Source of the DNA: Aotearoamyces nothofagi
Taxonomy: Eukaryota; Ascomycota; Leotiomycetes; Leotiales; Tympanidaceae
Direction of reading: 5' to 3'
DNA length: 64,000 nt
Assembly (NCBI GenBank): GCA_015345905.1
Contig: JADDTR010000017.1
Location: 62,001-126,000, forward strand
In this document: in pieces, positions 34,034 through 46,291 of the stretch
Numbering within the stretch: the first letter of the stretch is position 1
Layout: each line of letters opens with the position of its first letter
Made by a program: the position numbers and the translations under genes
The notes under the pieces: generated by a model
Databases searched by the model: none
The model's input: only the letters and a program-made list of their open reading frames with translations
Told to the model about the DNA's origin: nothing

Positions 34034-34953
34034 TCGACCGGCTCGGCTTACCCTGCTACTATACTAATACCGGTCTATAAATACGGCATGACATGCACGC
34101 GTGCGGCCTAGGCTTCAGTAGGGACTGGAAATGAAATTGCGGTTGCGTCTCTGCGACCCGACTCGGCATGTAGCTCTTCTTCTTGGGGTTGATTGCGACG
34201 CGAATCGTGGGAATCTTGCCGTGTGGGTATTCATACAACGCCCTGGAATGGATCGCGTACGTGGTCCATGCGGGTCGATCGATCGATCATCAGCTGGATG
34301 GTAGAGTATAGCCCTACCGAGGAAAGGAAGGCATGTCACTAATATAATATGTTTGCTTGTTTATTCAAGGACATTTGTCATTTTAAGAAATACGAGGTAA
34401 AGGGGGGTATCAATTGTTCCTTTCTGCCATATCCATCTTCTCCCTGTCTTTCAGCTCGGCTGTTGTTCTCTCTGCTTTTCCTGCCCTGCTCTGGCTCCAC
34501 CGGACAACAACTCTCGACCGCCATTGGGACTGATTTCTAAGCCTCAATAATCAGATCCCTCCCAGTCTAGCCAGACTCCAAAACTTCTCTCTCCACGTCT
34601 CAGCTCAGCAAAGCTTGTTCCCTTGCAGGCTGGCGAGAAAGAGGAGAAGCAAGAAAGAAAAGCTTCAGCAATAAAATAACCCTACAACAAACAACGTGCC
34701 ATACCGTAACAATGCGCCTCAATCCTTACAAGAAGAGAGAAACCATCCGTGCCTGCCCTGCCCGCCATGTAGCACCCGAACTCTGCAATGCAAATAACAT
34801 CAAACTAACGGCCGACCGTGGACGAACTTTTTAGATGCACCCAGCCAGGCCAAACTCCATGAAATGACCACAAATCCTCTTTTCTCCCATTCCCACCTCT
34901 CGCCTCTCACCTACCATTTCACAATGAACCCAAAATCTCCATTTACTCTTCAC

Positions 34954-36465
34954 TTAAATGCAAAACTTCCTATCCAACACCCTTAAAGCTCTCAGGTCCT
35001 CGCCCCCAAAATTTGGTAATCTCGCATGTGGGATATCCTGTGGTCTTCCACCCTCAGCAGCCGCCTGAGCAGCCGCAGCATTAGCTCTCTCTATAGGACT
35101 GGCACTACCATTCCGACTCGTGGTGCTTGGATTGCTCCTGGAATCCACCGGGGGAGATCGCGAATTGCTTGCATGTACAAGACTTGAGATTGAGGGAATG
35201 GTGTGTTGGGTGCTAGACTGCGAGGTGGGAAGCTGCGCATTACTCTGAGATTGTGATTGTGCTTGGGATTGCGATTCCGAGGGTGTTGGCTGAGAGTGGC
35301 CGTTGGGTTGTTGTTGTTGCACCTGAGCTGTTGGAGCCGAACTAACGATCCGTGGATCTATAGGTGGTGGTGCTTGCATTCCCATCTGTGCCTGCTCCAT
35401 CAATCGTCGAGCTTGTTGTGCGTCCGGATCAGCAAATGTTCTAGATTGCATCTCACCAAGTTGAACTTGTCTGGCTTGTGCGAGTCTTGGCGAGGGAACT
35501 ATGTAGCTTTGTGCGCTGACTGGTTGAGGACCGGAGGTGGAAGAGTGTCGCGATTGCGGTTGCGGTGGTGGTGGAGGGAGAGATGTGTCTTGAAGTGGTG
35601 GTGGCACACGGTCAAAGGCTGTCGTTGGTTGGTGTTGTGGACCTGAGTGAGGTGGAAGACTTTGATGATGTGGCGAGTATTGGTGAGGACTTTGGTGCGG
35701 TGCTCCTGGTAGCAGTAATTGTGAGCCATACTGGCTAACTGGGTAGTTATATGGAGGAGTGGCAACTGGAGATGGTGGCCAGTTATAGCCCTGAGATACT
35801 TGATATGGATAAGGTGGTCGACCTAGTGGTGGCGGACCCGGGGCCATATGCTGTGGAGAGTTCATGTATGGGCTTTGCATAGGAGCTCTGGTAACAGCTG
35901 GCCCTTGGACCTGTTCATGAACAGTCTCAGGGTACATGCCTTTAGCAGGGACAATATGCCTTAATGCGGGGTCTGTTGTAGGTTGTAGAAGCTCCGTGCT
36001 GTTGGAATGTGGTCGCGCATAGTAGCTGATGAGGTGAAGATGTTGTCCACCTTGTGTCGTAATGCTGAATGATTGCTTCATGAGGCCATCAGGCTTATAT
36101 CTGTACCCATCCGGACCCTCACCATCCATATCTCCGTCTTCGTCACTTCCACGACCACTATCTGGCGTCTTTCCACCCATACGTCTTGGTGCTGGCACAA
36201 AATTTCCACCTCCTCTCTTCCCCTCCATCTCTCTATATGTGAGAAAGCTTCCCGAGACCCTACTCGCACTCCATGATTTTCCATCCGTCCATCTTCTCAT
36301 TCCAGCCTCCCGCTCATCCCAAACAAAAACTGATCCAGATGTTATAGATTGTCTTTCCTTCTCTGATAACCTTCGTTGTACTCGAGGTAACAGACCAAGT
36401 CGGCATGCCTCAAAGAGCTTAATAGCGTCTGCAGGGGTCCGTACATGACCGCGATAAGTCTCCAT
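34954..36465 (-). CDS. WOPR-domain transcriptional regulator, Gti1/Pac2 type
   Basis: One exon, 503 aa; the ATG at 36465 opens directly into the domain. The first WOPR half is METYRGHVRTPADAIKLFEACR, GLLPRVQRRLSEKERQSI, SGSVFVWDEREAGMRRWTDG and KSWSASRVSGSFLTYRE (about residues 1-80). The second half is YRYKPDGLMKQSFSI and QHLHLISYY (about 120-150). The RTPADAI/FVWDEREAGM version matches the Gti1/Pac2 group rather than the Sge1/Ryp1/Wor1 group. The long tail is rich in Pro, Gln and Ser. WOPR proteins are DNA-binding switches for morphology and virulence; fission yeast Gti1 acts in gluconate uptake and Pac2 in sexual development. The gene has a very long gene-free region upstream. Confidence 0.93.
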   Translation of the reverse strand: METYRGHVRTPADAIKLFEACRLGLLPRVQRRLSEKERQSITSGSVFVWDEREAGMRRWTDGKSWSASRVSGSFLTYREMEGKRGGGNFVPAPRRMGGKTPDSGRGSDEDGDMDGEGPDGYRYKPDGLMKQSFSITTQGGQHLHLISYYARPHSNSTELLQPTTDPALRHIVPAKGMYPETVHEQVQGPAVTRAPMQSPYMNSPQHMAPGPPPLGRPPYPYQVSQGYNWPPSPVATPPYNYPVSQYGSQLLLPGAPHQSPHQYSPHHQSLPPHSGPQHQPTTAFDRVPPPLQDTSLPPPPPQPQSRHSSTSGPQPVSAQSYIVPSPRLAQARQVQLGEMQSRTFADPDAQQARRLMEQAQMGMQAPPPIDPRIVSSAPTAQVQQQQPNGHSQPTPSESQSQAQSQSQSNAQLPTSQSSTQHTIPSISSLVHASNSRSPPVDSRSNPSTTSRNGSASPIERANAAAAQAAAEGGRPQDIPHARLPNFGGEDLRALRVLDRKFCI

Positions 36466-37541
36466 GGTGTATGTATATGGATTCTGAAGACTATGGAACC
36501 GCTCTCTTATAGCTTAAGCCAAGCGTCGGGAATTAAATGCGGCCACAGAGCTCCTCCTCAATATAGCGCCTCTCGGATCCCTTGACACTCTATTCTCGGT
36601 GCGCTCGACCTTCCTAAAGAACGTCGCCCTCGTCACTATCTCCGCAGAGTCGCGGCCTGTTGACGTTGCTCGTCGCAGTAGGCTTGGCGGACCGCGGGTC
36701 TTCTCGAAGAGCCTCGGCGCGAATTGGCAAAAGTCGCAAGTATTGTCGAGAACTTGAGACGTGTAGTGGTTGATCGACTTCGCTTCAATTAACGTTAGCC
36801 ACACGTTCGTGCCACGATGATACAAGGTGCCCAAATCGATGCGAGTTTGAGACAGTATGAGGCAAAACACAGCTGAAGCTTAAATATAGAGTGCTCTGGG
36901 AGCGCGCGTAGCCTTGCTTGTCTCTCGAGGAATTGATTAAGCTCTGGTCCTCAATCGCATGCTGTTGCCTGTCTCTACAGCAAGTACCTCGTATATCATG
37001 GAGCTTCATCATCGATGACGCAAGTTAAGCGACGGCGAGGTAGGTGCCGCAAATAATTGTTTGCTATTTTGATGGAAGATTGAAACAAGAAAAGACATAC
37101 CGTATAATTATATTGCCTTGGTAGAAGCGGTAGAGCCTTTTCAATACTATGCAGCCTCCTTGGAGAGAGGTTCCAGCAGTGGATCCCGAAGAATACTTTG
37201 GTGGTTCGGAGTTGTAGCGCGGGCCCGTGACTCTCTGGCTAGATATACCGTCGAGTCGAGGCGCAGAAAATGCCAAGTTGCTTGTAGAGCTATGGCGCAG
37301 GGTCGATCACTGGGACAATGCCCGTGTCTATCTCCAGGACGGGCAACGGCGTGAGACAAGGACAATGGGTAGGATGGTTAGCAGCCAGGCCTGGTGGAGT
37401 CCTGCCTCTGTCAATGGGCCACGGCGAGAAGGCGGAAGCAGAACGATCACGAGAATCGAGGAACGAGCCGTGCCAGCGAGCGATACGGTACAGCCAAGAC
37501 GGGAGGCCGAGAGCTCCAGAGATCAAAGGGTTAAGGGACGA

Positions 37542-37584
37542 AAAGATCAAAAGACCAAAAGACCAAAAGACCAGAAGATCAAAA
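37542..37584. repeat. (AGACCAAA)n octamer repeat
   Basis: About five imperfect copies, purine-rich. Confidence 0.8.
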
Positions 37585-38273
37585 TAAGTATCTATAGCAG
37601 GTAGGGCAGATGGTACAAGGTATGCAGGTCGGCAGTCCTTGGGAGTCAGTCACAGGCGGACAGGGCAGGCTAGAGTAGTTAAAGAGGTGTATCCGGCCTG
37701 TACATTACATTACGGTCGCAAGTGAGCCAGCAGCACTACGGACCAGCAGGAATCGTCTCGCAGGCTGATTCGTAGTCGTGCCCGAAGGACTCTTGGCTAG
37801 GATGGGAGCAGGAAGGCAGGACGGTCGGGGAGGGTCTGCTTGGACTACCTGGGAGGAGGGTACGTACGTGTATCCTTATTTTACTTATCTAAGGGCCCTA
37901 GAGCATGCTAATTGCTGGCTCCTCGGGATTACGGCGCGCTGAGCACGTTGGCGAGTGGGCGATGCGTAAGCTTCCCTCGCTGGGATATGAGGGCATGAGC
38001 TTATTTCCTCTGGGGCTCCAGCGAGGGCGCGGCGACGGGGCGGCGACGGGGCAGCGACGGGGCACTACCGATGGATCAGTGATAACCACCCGTAGCGCAG
38101 AGGCCGCAGAGGCCGTAGCCCGCCAGGCCAGCCCACAAGCAGCCAGCGGGCAGGTCTGTACGTACCGGACTGACTGCCCAGCACCGTCGATACTGTCCAG
38201 CACCTAAACGCAGCCCAAGCCACGGCCGACCAGCCCCCCATCGCATCACTCGACACAGGCACATCCTTGGCAC

Positions 38274-38303
38274 CTGGGCGCTGGGCGCTGGGCGCTGGGC
38301 GCT
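38274..38303. repeat. (CTGGGCG)n heptamer repeat
   Basis: Four perfect copies. Confidence 0.85.
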
Positions 38304-38340
38304 GTAGCCGGACGGCGAGTGTCCGGGCGACGGGAGGCTT

Positions 38341-38480
38341 CTGTACATATGTATGTACTTGTACGTACGCATGTATGTGTATGCATGTATGTATGTATGC
38401 ATGGCATCAACCGATCTGTCTGGCCTGTGTATACAATATACATACGTGCGTATATATATATGTGTGTGTGTGTGTGTGTT
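38341..38480. repeat. ATGT/ACGT-rich tract ending in (TA)n(TG)n
   Basis: Alternating purine-pyrimidine DNA: ATGTATGTACGTACGC-like sequence, then TATATATATA joined to about nine TG dinucleotides at 38450-38480. Confidence 0.85.
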
Positions 38481-41400
38481 GAGGAATGAGGATAGATAGT
38501 TTAGATAGTCGATGCAATATCGTCTGGCTTGTCTCCTTGCTGCTGCCAAACGCCGTCTGCAACGAGCGCATCCTATGGCTGCTACACAGGACCCGGCTAC
38601 AGGCTGCTGTACGCTGCTGTGCACGCTGCATGGGGTTCCAGGGCGCTTAAAGGCGGTTTTCTATCAGAACGCAGAGGGTCGTCTTCGGGGCTCGGCATGT
38701 GCCTTGCGAGTCCCTCGTTAGCCAGGACGCTCTGGGCAGGCGTGGTGGGCAGGCGTGGCAGGCTGTCGACTCTCGGCTGCACTGTACTGGTACAGTACCT
38801 AAGGGCCGTCGCACGTCGGTTGATGGCCATCTCCATCTGCAACGAGTAAACCCATATCCACATCTGCGTCCACGTCCCACGTCCACGTCTACGTCCGCGC
38901 AACCAACAACACCAAGTTCCCTTTATCTCCTCTCCCATGCTAGATCGTCCTCCCCTCGTCTCCGAAACCGCGGCCGCCACTGCCGCCAGCAACGCCAGCC
39001 TTGCCCAAGCTTCTCCCCAGCATCCTCGAGAGCGGCTTGTACTGGCTCTGTTCTGTACAGTACTTACAGTGCAGCCTGGCCAACCAGCACAGTGCCGACC
39101 GAAACATAACCATACCAGGTAAGCAAGACCAGGCGATCAAGCCTTCCTCCTCCTTCGCATACCCGTCCTTGATCCATCCTGTCATCAGACAGACAGGAAT
39201 TCCACTCCTTGGCGTTTCGAGCCCGCGATTATGCCTACATTAAGAAAGGCACCCGACAAGAATGTCGATTAAAGCTTTTTTTTGCCTTTTAAGCCCTTGG
39301 AGATATCGGAGACATGTCTAACTGCTTCCAGAAAATGATTCGTACGCCTTTGTGCCGATTCGCATCTTTCGAATTTCCCCCCACATGACTTGTTCGGAAG
39401 ATAGATTTGGCCCATGCTACTGAGTACGTATGTATGGGAACAATAGATGAGGGATGCTTTGATGCTGTTTGCTTTGTTGTTATTTACACAGTAGTACTTT
39501 CGCACACCATTCTTTACGACCTTCGGGAGCTGGGAATAAAGTTCCGCTACCACTCGGCCATCCTCTTGGGAGTCCGACCTGAGTCTTGGACTCTTGGAAG
39601 ATAAGAATGGCAGGCAAGACAAGCAAGCGTGAAGAACCTAAACTACCCACTTGTCTAATAAGGTAATGAGTGTGGAGGAGCACGAGATTCTACGGCACTT
39701 GTGTCCTGCCGACTAAAAGAAGGCTTGACCTTGGGCCTTGCGTGCTTCACTGTACCGTACCCTGAGTTCCTTTTGACGGTTGTCTCGGTGGTCTAGGCCA
39801 TCGTATATCATTATTGGCATTTCTAGGTATTGGTATCCAGTGACACCATAGCAGCTCCGAAGATTCTACGACGAATTAGCATGCTTGCGTGACGGCCTTG
39901 GCATATGGAGACCCAACCCAGTGCAGAAAACATTGCCATCCGGATGCGCCGACGCCTCGATGGTAAGTCCAAGGTAGCTGGCTACCTAGCTATCTCCCTC
40001 AGACTACCTCCAACTCTATTTCTTCTTCATACAAAGCATACTACACAGCAAGCAAAGGCGGCCATCACCGTCCTACCCAATCCTGGTAGTTCTCTCAAGT
40101 TCGGTGGCGTACGTACTACATGTATGCATACATCCATCCCATTCCCTCACCGAGGCAAAGCAAGCGAGCCGAGACAGGACACGAACAAGGGCTGTCGGAA
40201 TTTTAAGCATGAATTTAGCTATGCGCAGATCTCCGGGAAGGACACGCGTATACTGACCTTGTCTGATTGAACCCTAGCATTCTTGACACGCCCCCAAAAC
40301 CAAAAGCTTCTAAGCGCTCCACTTTAAATTCGGAATCCTTGGCTGCAGGACTGACTGTACACGTCTGCATTTTTCCCTCTACAGCCTTGTTCCCACGAAA
40401 CCTGTCATGGTACGCCATATGGTCATATATGGCCATGCGTAGGTTGAGGCCGACTGCCGGTGACATGCCCAGCCTCACAGAAATCCACTGTGGTATACTC
40501 CGTACGCCACCAAAAATAATCCGTTGTCACGAGACAAAACGAAACGAACAGCACTTTGGACCGATAACAAATCCGGAGTGCCAACCCCCCCCAGCCAGTA
40601 TACCGTCTCCTACCCAGGGTATATGCTTCCATGTTGCTTGCCTACTTGTCCAGGATGCTAAATCTCTCGAGTCATGGCATCGCCAATCCCAAGCTTATCC
40701 AATCTACGATAGCCTTCCTTCTCACCAAATGCACCCTGCGCCAAGTCCAATTGGAGATGCTTGGCTACCTCGGTGAGCGACGAGTCGTTGCCCCATTTAC
40801 TCTATTCCCTTACCCTGCCTCTTCATTCATCATCGAAGCTCGGCTACTGATTTTCGCGCTACTAATCCAATTAGACTTTAGGATACGTACCTGATATATG
40901 CCATACATACTGTATATAGCTACAGGCTATGATTATACTTTTATCCTACAGAAGGTAAGCAACTGTCCTGCGTGCATGATGCATGACGCGTCCAACTCAA
41001 ATTCCACGATATAATTAATAGCCGCGATATTACATTTCCATTTCCATTCCGCTCCTAAAGGCTACTTACTTTTCACAACCACAGAGCACAAATCATCCGA
41101 TAGCAGGACGACATGATGCAGGGTGGCCGGCTTATCATTACTACAGAAGAAGACAGAAGATCTACGTATACGTATGTGTGTATGTACGGCACGCGGCGTA
41201 CAGGATAGATACGCAGCTACGGCCCTGGGCCTGTCTGCCCATAGAAGCAAGCCTGCATCGGCGTCAGAACACGGCAAATAAGCATACTGTGCTTATTTAC
41301 TTATGCACATACTAGCATGCTGCATACAGTACAGTATAAGTAGCAGGTGTAGGTGAAGTTCCACACTACGCAATGGTTAGTACGGACGAATACCCGTAGA

Positions 41401-41962
41401 CGATCGCCTAGCTTGCCTGCCACGCCAGTCGCTCCCTTGGGGTAATTTTAACGAGAAAGCGCATGGCAGGGTACCCATGCGCCGACTCGTAATCTCGACC
41501 CGTAGTAGGGGCAGCCCAGACCTCGGTCCGATCGATGGGGGCAGAACAAAGGCCGGGTTTTGAGCACGTGACGGGACAGCGCTCTCTGGTAAGGTGGAAG
41601 AGGGGGATTTATATCGCTGGAGATGTTGTAAGTGGTACATGTACGTATGTACGATCAATGTACGGTGCATGCAGTACGGTGTAAGGCTCGTATTCGCGTA
41701 TGTTCCTCCGAATCGATCAAGAAGATATGGATTGCATGGTAGGCAAGGCAAGCTAAGATAAGGAGAGGCAAGGAAGGAGAGGTAAAGTCGACGGTAGACT
41801 GTACAGACAGGACAGACCGGGCAAAGTCAAAGTCAAGACTGACAGAGTCGGCTCTTGGAAGCGGCAAAGGGCAGAGGGCTCAGCTAGAGATGGATGGATG
41901 GATGGACGGATCGAGTTGATATTGCGGGGTCTGTAGTACAGGTAGGTGTACACCTTTCCACC

Positions 41963-41963
41963 C

Positions 41964-41990
<27 letters not shown>
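41963..41990. repeat. (CT)n microsatellite
   Basis: About twelve CT units, preceded at about 41888-41910 by a GGAT tetranucleotide tract. Confidence 0.9.
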
Positions 41991-41997
<7 letters not shown>

Positions 41998-42807
41998 ATG
42001 TATACATGTATCTATCTATACTGTCCAGAGCGAACAGAAGGATATTGTGATATAGCTAATGCCGAGTCTTCAAAAACAGCTGGACAAGCGTAAGAGAGAA
42101 ACCGCCTATCTTCGATATCGCCCTTTCCACTCCTACACGCTACTCCTGTTCCTAGATATAGTAAAAACCCTCTCTTTTTCTGTTAAAAAAAACTTTTCAG
42201 AGCCAGTACAGTACAGTACTACACCCACTCTCAAAACAGCCAAACCAAATCAATCCAATCTAATCGAAACAAAAAAAAGAAGGAAAAAAGAAAGGGCGCG
42301 CGCAAGGAAAAAAAGGTTAAAGTCACAACGTCGTAACAAGCTTAATTCGATCGGTCGGGCCTAAAGCTCGCCATTCGCCATGAGCGAAGACACAAACATG
42401 TGGCTTGCCCGAACCCATGACAGGGCCGCGTCATCAGAGTTGCCGCTACTGGTTGAAGGAGGGGAGGGTGAGTGGCAGGGATGTCGCCCCGGTCGGCTAA
42501 CAAGGGTGCGACACACATTGCTGCAGCGGACCACCGAGCCACCGAGCCACCGAGAGACCGAGCGGACGTGATGTGACTGATGATGTGTTGATGGTGATGT
42601 GATGTGAAGTTTTCATCTATTTATTTGATTTGATTCTTGGGTCGCCGGGGCTGTTTCGCTGTGGTGGAGGTGGAGTCTGGGAACTAAAGCACGAAAGAGG
42701 GCTTGATGGCGCGCGCGCGCACGCATCATCATTCATTCATCTGCTGGCTCACTCGCTACAGCCGCCACCGAAACCCCGAACCCCCGAAACATGCCTCGGC
42801 TCCGAAT

Positions 42808-42847
42808 GTACAGTACAGTACAGTACGGTACGGTACGGTACGGTACA
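42808..42847. repeat. (GTACA)n(GTACG)n tract
   Basis: About three GTACA units followed by about five GTACG units. It is the densest example of the dispersed GTACAGTAC word. Confidence 0.9.
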
Positions 42848-43084
42848 TTCAATGGCATGAACACAACGTAATGTATCTGCTGTCTGAGAGTGGTGCGATG
42901 GATGCGTTCTCTTCTTCCGGTGCTTGCACTGGATGTCCTCGGTATGGCATGCGTCGCCAGATATGTACGGGTGGGAACAGGAGGGAAAAGAAGAGGACCC
43001 GTGACACGCCGTTCATATCCATTCCGTATCCATTCATCCTCACTGATGGAGGCAGCGGCCCGGGCAGGCATCCCCAGGATGGCC

Positions 43085-43113
43085 GGCATGGGATGGCATG
43101 GGATGGCATGGGA
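43085..43113. repeat. (CATGGGATGG)n decamer repeat
   Basis: Three copies of a 10-bp unit. Confidence 0.85.
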
Positions 43114-43354
43114 CGAATGAATCGAGCCAACTCGTCGAATCCATCTATTGCCGGCACTCGCTCTCGACCGCGCACGGCCAGACTGCGTGGCCGGTCTGCA
43201 TTCTATCTGGCTGTCTTCTTCTCTATCAAAAGCTGCCTCTACATGCAGGTACCAGGTACCTACCTCGTCCCTTCATAGGGGGCCAATATCGCCATACTAG
43301 ACGAGGCAACGATGTCACGTCTGCTCTGCTCTGCCCTGTAGTTACTCTGCTTGG

Positions 43355-43474
43355 GTACGGTAGGGCATGCGTTGTAGGGTGTCGTAGGGTGTCGTAGGTA
43401 CCTTGGGCGCTGTCGGTACTGCAGCTGGGCTGTCCTGTAGCTACCCTAGCCTACCCTACCCTACCCTACCCTAA
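43355..43474. repeat. Inverted GTAGGG / CCCTAC telomere-like repeats
   Basis: GTAGGG words at about 43358-43400 face a run of about six CCCTA units at 43441-43474 (with one CCCTAA). The fungal telomere unit is TTAGGG, so these are variant, interstitial and inverted. Confidence 0.7.
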
Positions 43475-43665
43475 CCTGCTGTACCCTGCCTTACGGTAGC
43501 CGCGCTGCGCTGCGCTGCACTGCGCTGCACTGCACCTTAACCTTCCAGGGATCCTCCTCTCCTGCCCTCCCAGAGCCCTTGCCGAGTCTAGGCGAGCTGG
43601 GCCCCACATTGCCTGCCGTCCTTGGACGCCAACCGTACATGGCACTGTACTGTACTGTACTGTCC

Positions 43666-43722
43666 ATATTATACATATATTATACATGTTATACATATTA
43701 TACATGTTATATATGTTATACG
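43666..43722. repeat. TTATACAT palindromic AT-rich repeat
   Basis: Repeated TTATACATAT and TTATACATG units, largely self-complementary. Confidence 0.85.
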
Positions 43723-43925
43723 CTAACGTCCACTACCGCATCCTTGCTGGCCCAAGCGCAAAAGCTTGGCTTCGACAGCAGCCGGGACTTGCCTTGCCTT
43801 TGCCTTTGCTCCCGAGCTCTCCGTCTTTCCTTCCTGTCCATCACCCATGGCCAGACATGGCTGAGCTGCTCGGCCGGTCACTTGCCCTGTACGAGCGCCT
43901 CAGTCCGCGCGTCAAAACCCGCCAG

Positions 43926-43969
43926 GCCATGCCATACGTGCCATACGTGCCATGCCGTACGTGCCATGC
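43926..43969. repeat. (CCATACGTG)n repeat
   Basis: Four imperfect 9- to 10-bp units. Confidence 0.8.
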
Positions 43970-44620
43970 GTGCTCTCCCATCTCCCGAATGCTCTGTCCT
44001 CATACTGTACCTAACATGGGCAAGACCACAGATAGCCGCGAGTCATTGTCATCGGCACTCGTAGCGGTAGAGATGCAGAGCACTGGGGACCAGAATCCCC
44101 AGTTGCCTCTGATTCGAGCCACAGTGGCTGAACTTTGCCCGACTGAACGGTCGTACTTGCTCGTCTACTGAATACTGAATACTGAATACTGGATATTCGC
44201 CTGGCCACGTTGATAAGCCGGCAAGGTTTGCCCCATCTATCTGAAAGCCGTCCGACCTCTGCTCTTGGGCATCTTGGCCCGAGGTCAGCTGTACTCGTAT
44301 GCACGCGTGGAGGCAGACTGCATCATTTATGCATATTGTATTTTAGCATTTAGCCATGTGTCTCGAAACGGGTAGCCCGACGTCTAATCGTATATCGGTG
44401 CCCGGCCTCGCTTTGCTTCGTAGAGGCTGGCTGCGATGCGACCGCTGGACTGTACCAAGGGGGGATAAGGTAGCTATCTATCACGAGGGCTCATGGCTGC
44501 TTGAACCTTAGGTGAGCGTCCCGGGTAATGTGGGGTTACTCGCCAGCCGTAACAATTATAGCCCAAGCGGCGTCTGCTTAATCCGAATTCGACGGAGCAA
44601 AGCGAGAGGTAGCAGGAGAA

Positions 44621-46291
44621 TCAGCAGTCGCAGCGGCCAGCCCATCTAGGAAACGCAACTACCTCGCGGATGTTCTCAACCCCGGCTAAATAGCCTAGTA
44701 GACGATCGAATCCTAGGCCAAAGCCCCCATGGGGGACAGTGCCCCATCGGCGAAGGTCGATATACCATTTGAGTCCACCCAGAGCCTCATCCGAGAGGTC
44801 TTCACTACATTCCCCTTCAGCTAATGGTGGGATCATTCTATGCCACTGCATAGCCTCCACAAGCTCTTGGAGTCGGTGTTCACGCATCGACCCCCCTGCT
44901 ATCTCACAGACTTCTGGAACAAGTAGATCAAAGCATTCCACCGTCGCCTGTGAATCAGGATCATGTTCCGAAGGGAGCATGTAGAACGGCTTGGTGCTCT
45001 GGGGATATTGAGTGACGAAAACTGGCTGTCCTTGCCCAACAGCGCTCGCAAGATACCGTTCATGCTCTGCTTGCAGAGACTTTCCCCACCTTGGCTTAAA
45101 CTTGAATTTCACCTTACTCTTTTCCAGTAGTTTAATGGCCTTTGTGTATGTTATGCGAGGCCAAGGCCCGCTCATCATACCGTGCCAGCGGCGCTCTAGC
45201 TCCTTAGACATTTCTGTAGATTCTGAATCGAACCCGCTCTCGCCAGTCCGCTTACCATGGAGGAGTTCCTGGCCAATTGGGCTGTCATGGAGGCCTTTTG
45301 CCAAATGTTGTAACATTTCCTCAACCAAGTCCATGACAGAGTCCATCTTATCAACAAAACTAACCTCGGCCTCAAGCATGTAAAACTCACTGAGATGACG
45401 AGAGGTATCGCTCTTTTCTGCACGAAATGTTGGTGATAGAGTCCACACGTTTCCAACAGACTGGGCCAATGCTTCCAAATGTAACTGACTGGAAACAGTC
45501 AAATATTTGGGGGCCCGGTAGAAATCGCTCTCGTCGAATTTGCTATGACCGGTTTTTGTATCCTTTTCATCCAACTGCTCTACGGGTGATACAATGCGAG
45601 TGGCAACATTGAAAACCTCTCCTGCTCCTTCACAGTCCGAAGATGTAATTATGGGTGGGTGTGTTTGTACAAATTCTCTCCTTGCAAAGAAGTCTGTGAG
45701 CTGGGCTATACTCTGCGATCGAAACCTTAGCATTAGAGAATTGAAGGGCAATCGCGAGCGTAAATGTGGCATAGTTCGTAGGTATTCGGGTGACATATAC
45801 TTCTTCTGTAAAGGAAAGGTCTGGCAAAAAGATGTTAGCAATGATATCCAGAGAGGAGCCCAGACAGCGTACAGTAGGGTCCGCGGTCCCAAGTAAGCGC
45901 AGGTTATTCACATGAAGCTCGTGAGCCTGAGCTTCGGGATTAGGTGAATCTTTCCAATGGCCTGTAAGACACACGGCGGATCCATTGGTTAGGCTGTTGA
46001 ACAATTAATAGTGGTGACGAGATCTGGGGAAGAAATATACCTCTGGGCTTGTTCTGGTGTCAGTAATGCTTGGAGGGGCTTTAGACTGGAGCCATCGCCA
46101 ATCCAAGCAAAAGATCGGGTTTTTTGCTTTCGTATAGACCGAACAAAACCGAACACTTGTTTCTCTTTCGCATCACTCGGTGACATAAGAAGCTTCGCTA
46201 CTGAGACAGAAGGCGGAGCTGTGGAATGGTAGCGTCGTCCAACTTGACGTCTTGCCAGCTTCAGACCCCAATTGAAGGCCTGGTGAGCCAT
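44621..46291 (-). CDS. Asparaginyl-tRNA synthetase, mitochondrial
   Basis: Three exons: 46291..46041, 45993..45873 and 45820..44621, with introns of 47 and 52 bp, giving 523 aa. The N-terminus MAHQAFNWGLKLARRQVGRRYHS is an Arg-rich presequence. The OB-fold anticodon domain (VFGFVRSIRKQKTRSFAWIGDG and onward) is completed only after splicing (SLTNGSAVCLTGHWKDSP, QAHELHVNNLRLLGTADPT). The class II core follows with FFARREFVQTHPPIITSSDCEGAGEVF, motif 2 FRAEKSDTSRHLSEFYMLE and motif 3 GFGLGFDRLLGYLAG, ending REVVAFPRWAG. The presence of the presequence and divergence from the cytosolic form point to the organellar enzyme (yeast Slm5 counterpart), which charges tRNA-Asn for mitochondrial translation. 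Confidence 0.94.

Larger units (their letters stand above)
31828..34953. other. Intergenic between carbonic anhydrase and the WOPR gene
   Basis: 3.1 kb. The part near 31828 is the carbonic anhydrase promoter; the end near 34953 is the WOPR 3' UTR. The middle contains a 16-bp tandem repeat and a strongly C-rich segment (33520-33860). No protein-like frame found. Confidence 0.6.
36466..44620. other. 8.15-kb gene desert upstream of the WOPR gene
   Basis: The longest gene-free interval here, running from the WOPR start codon to the 3' end of the AsnRS gene. Frames of 100-190 codons exist, but they start without a good ATG or splice context, have microsatellite-derived sequence, and overlap on both strands. 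A canonical donor (GTAAGT at about 39963) follows a short ATG frame at 39905, but no acceptor keeps phase. Contents are mixed-composition DNA with many microsatellites and repeated GTACAGTAC words. It probably includes WOPR regulatory DNA and perhaps a long leader. Confidence 0.6.

Noticed and set aside
36514-36870. 118-codon minus-strand frame just upstream of the WOPR gene
   Set aside because: It begins without an ATG and shows no domain; it may be leader sequence.
39905-40776. Possible two-exon gene starting at 39905 with a GTAAGT donor
   Set aside because: The short first frame looked plausible, but the tested downstream acceptor (before 40280) breaks phase and hits an early stop.
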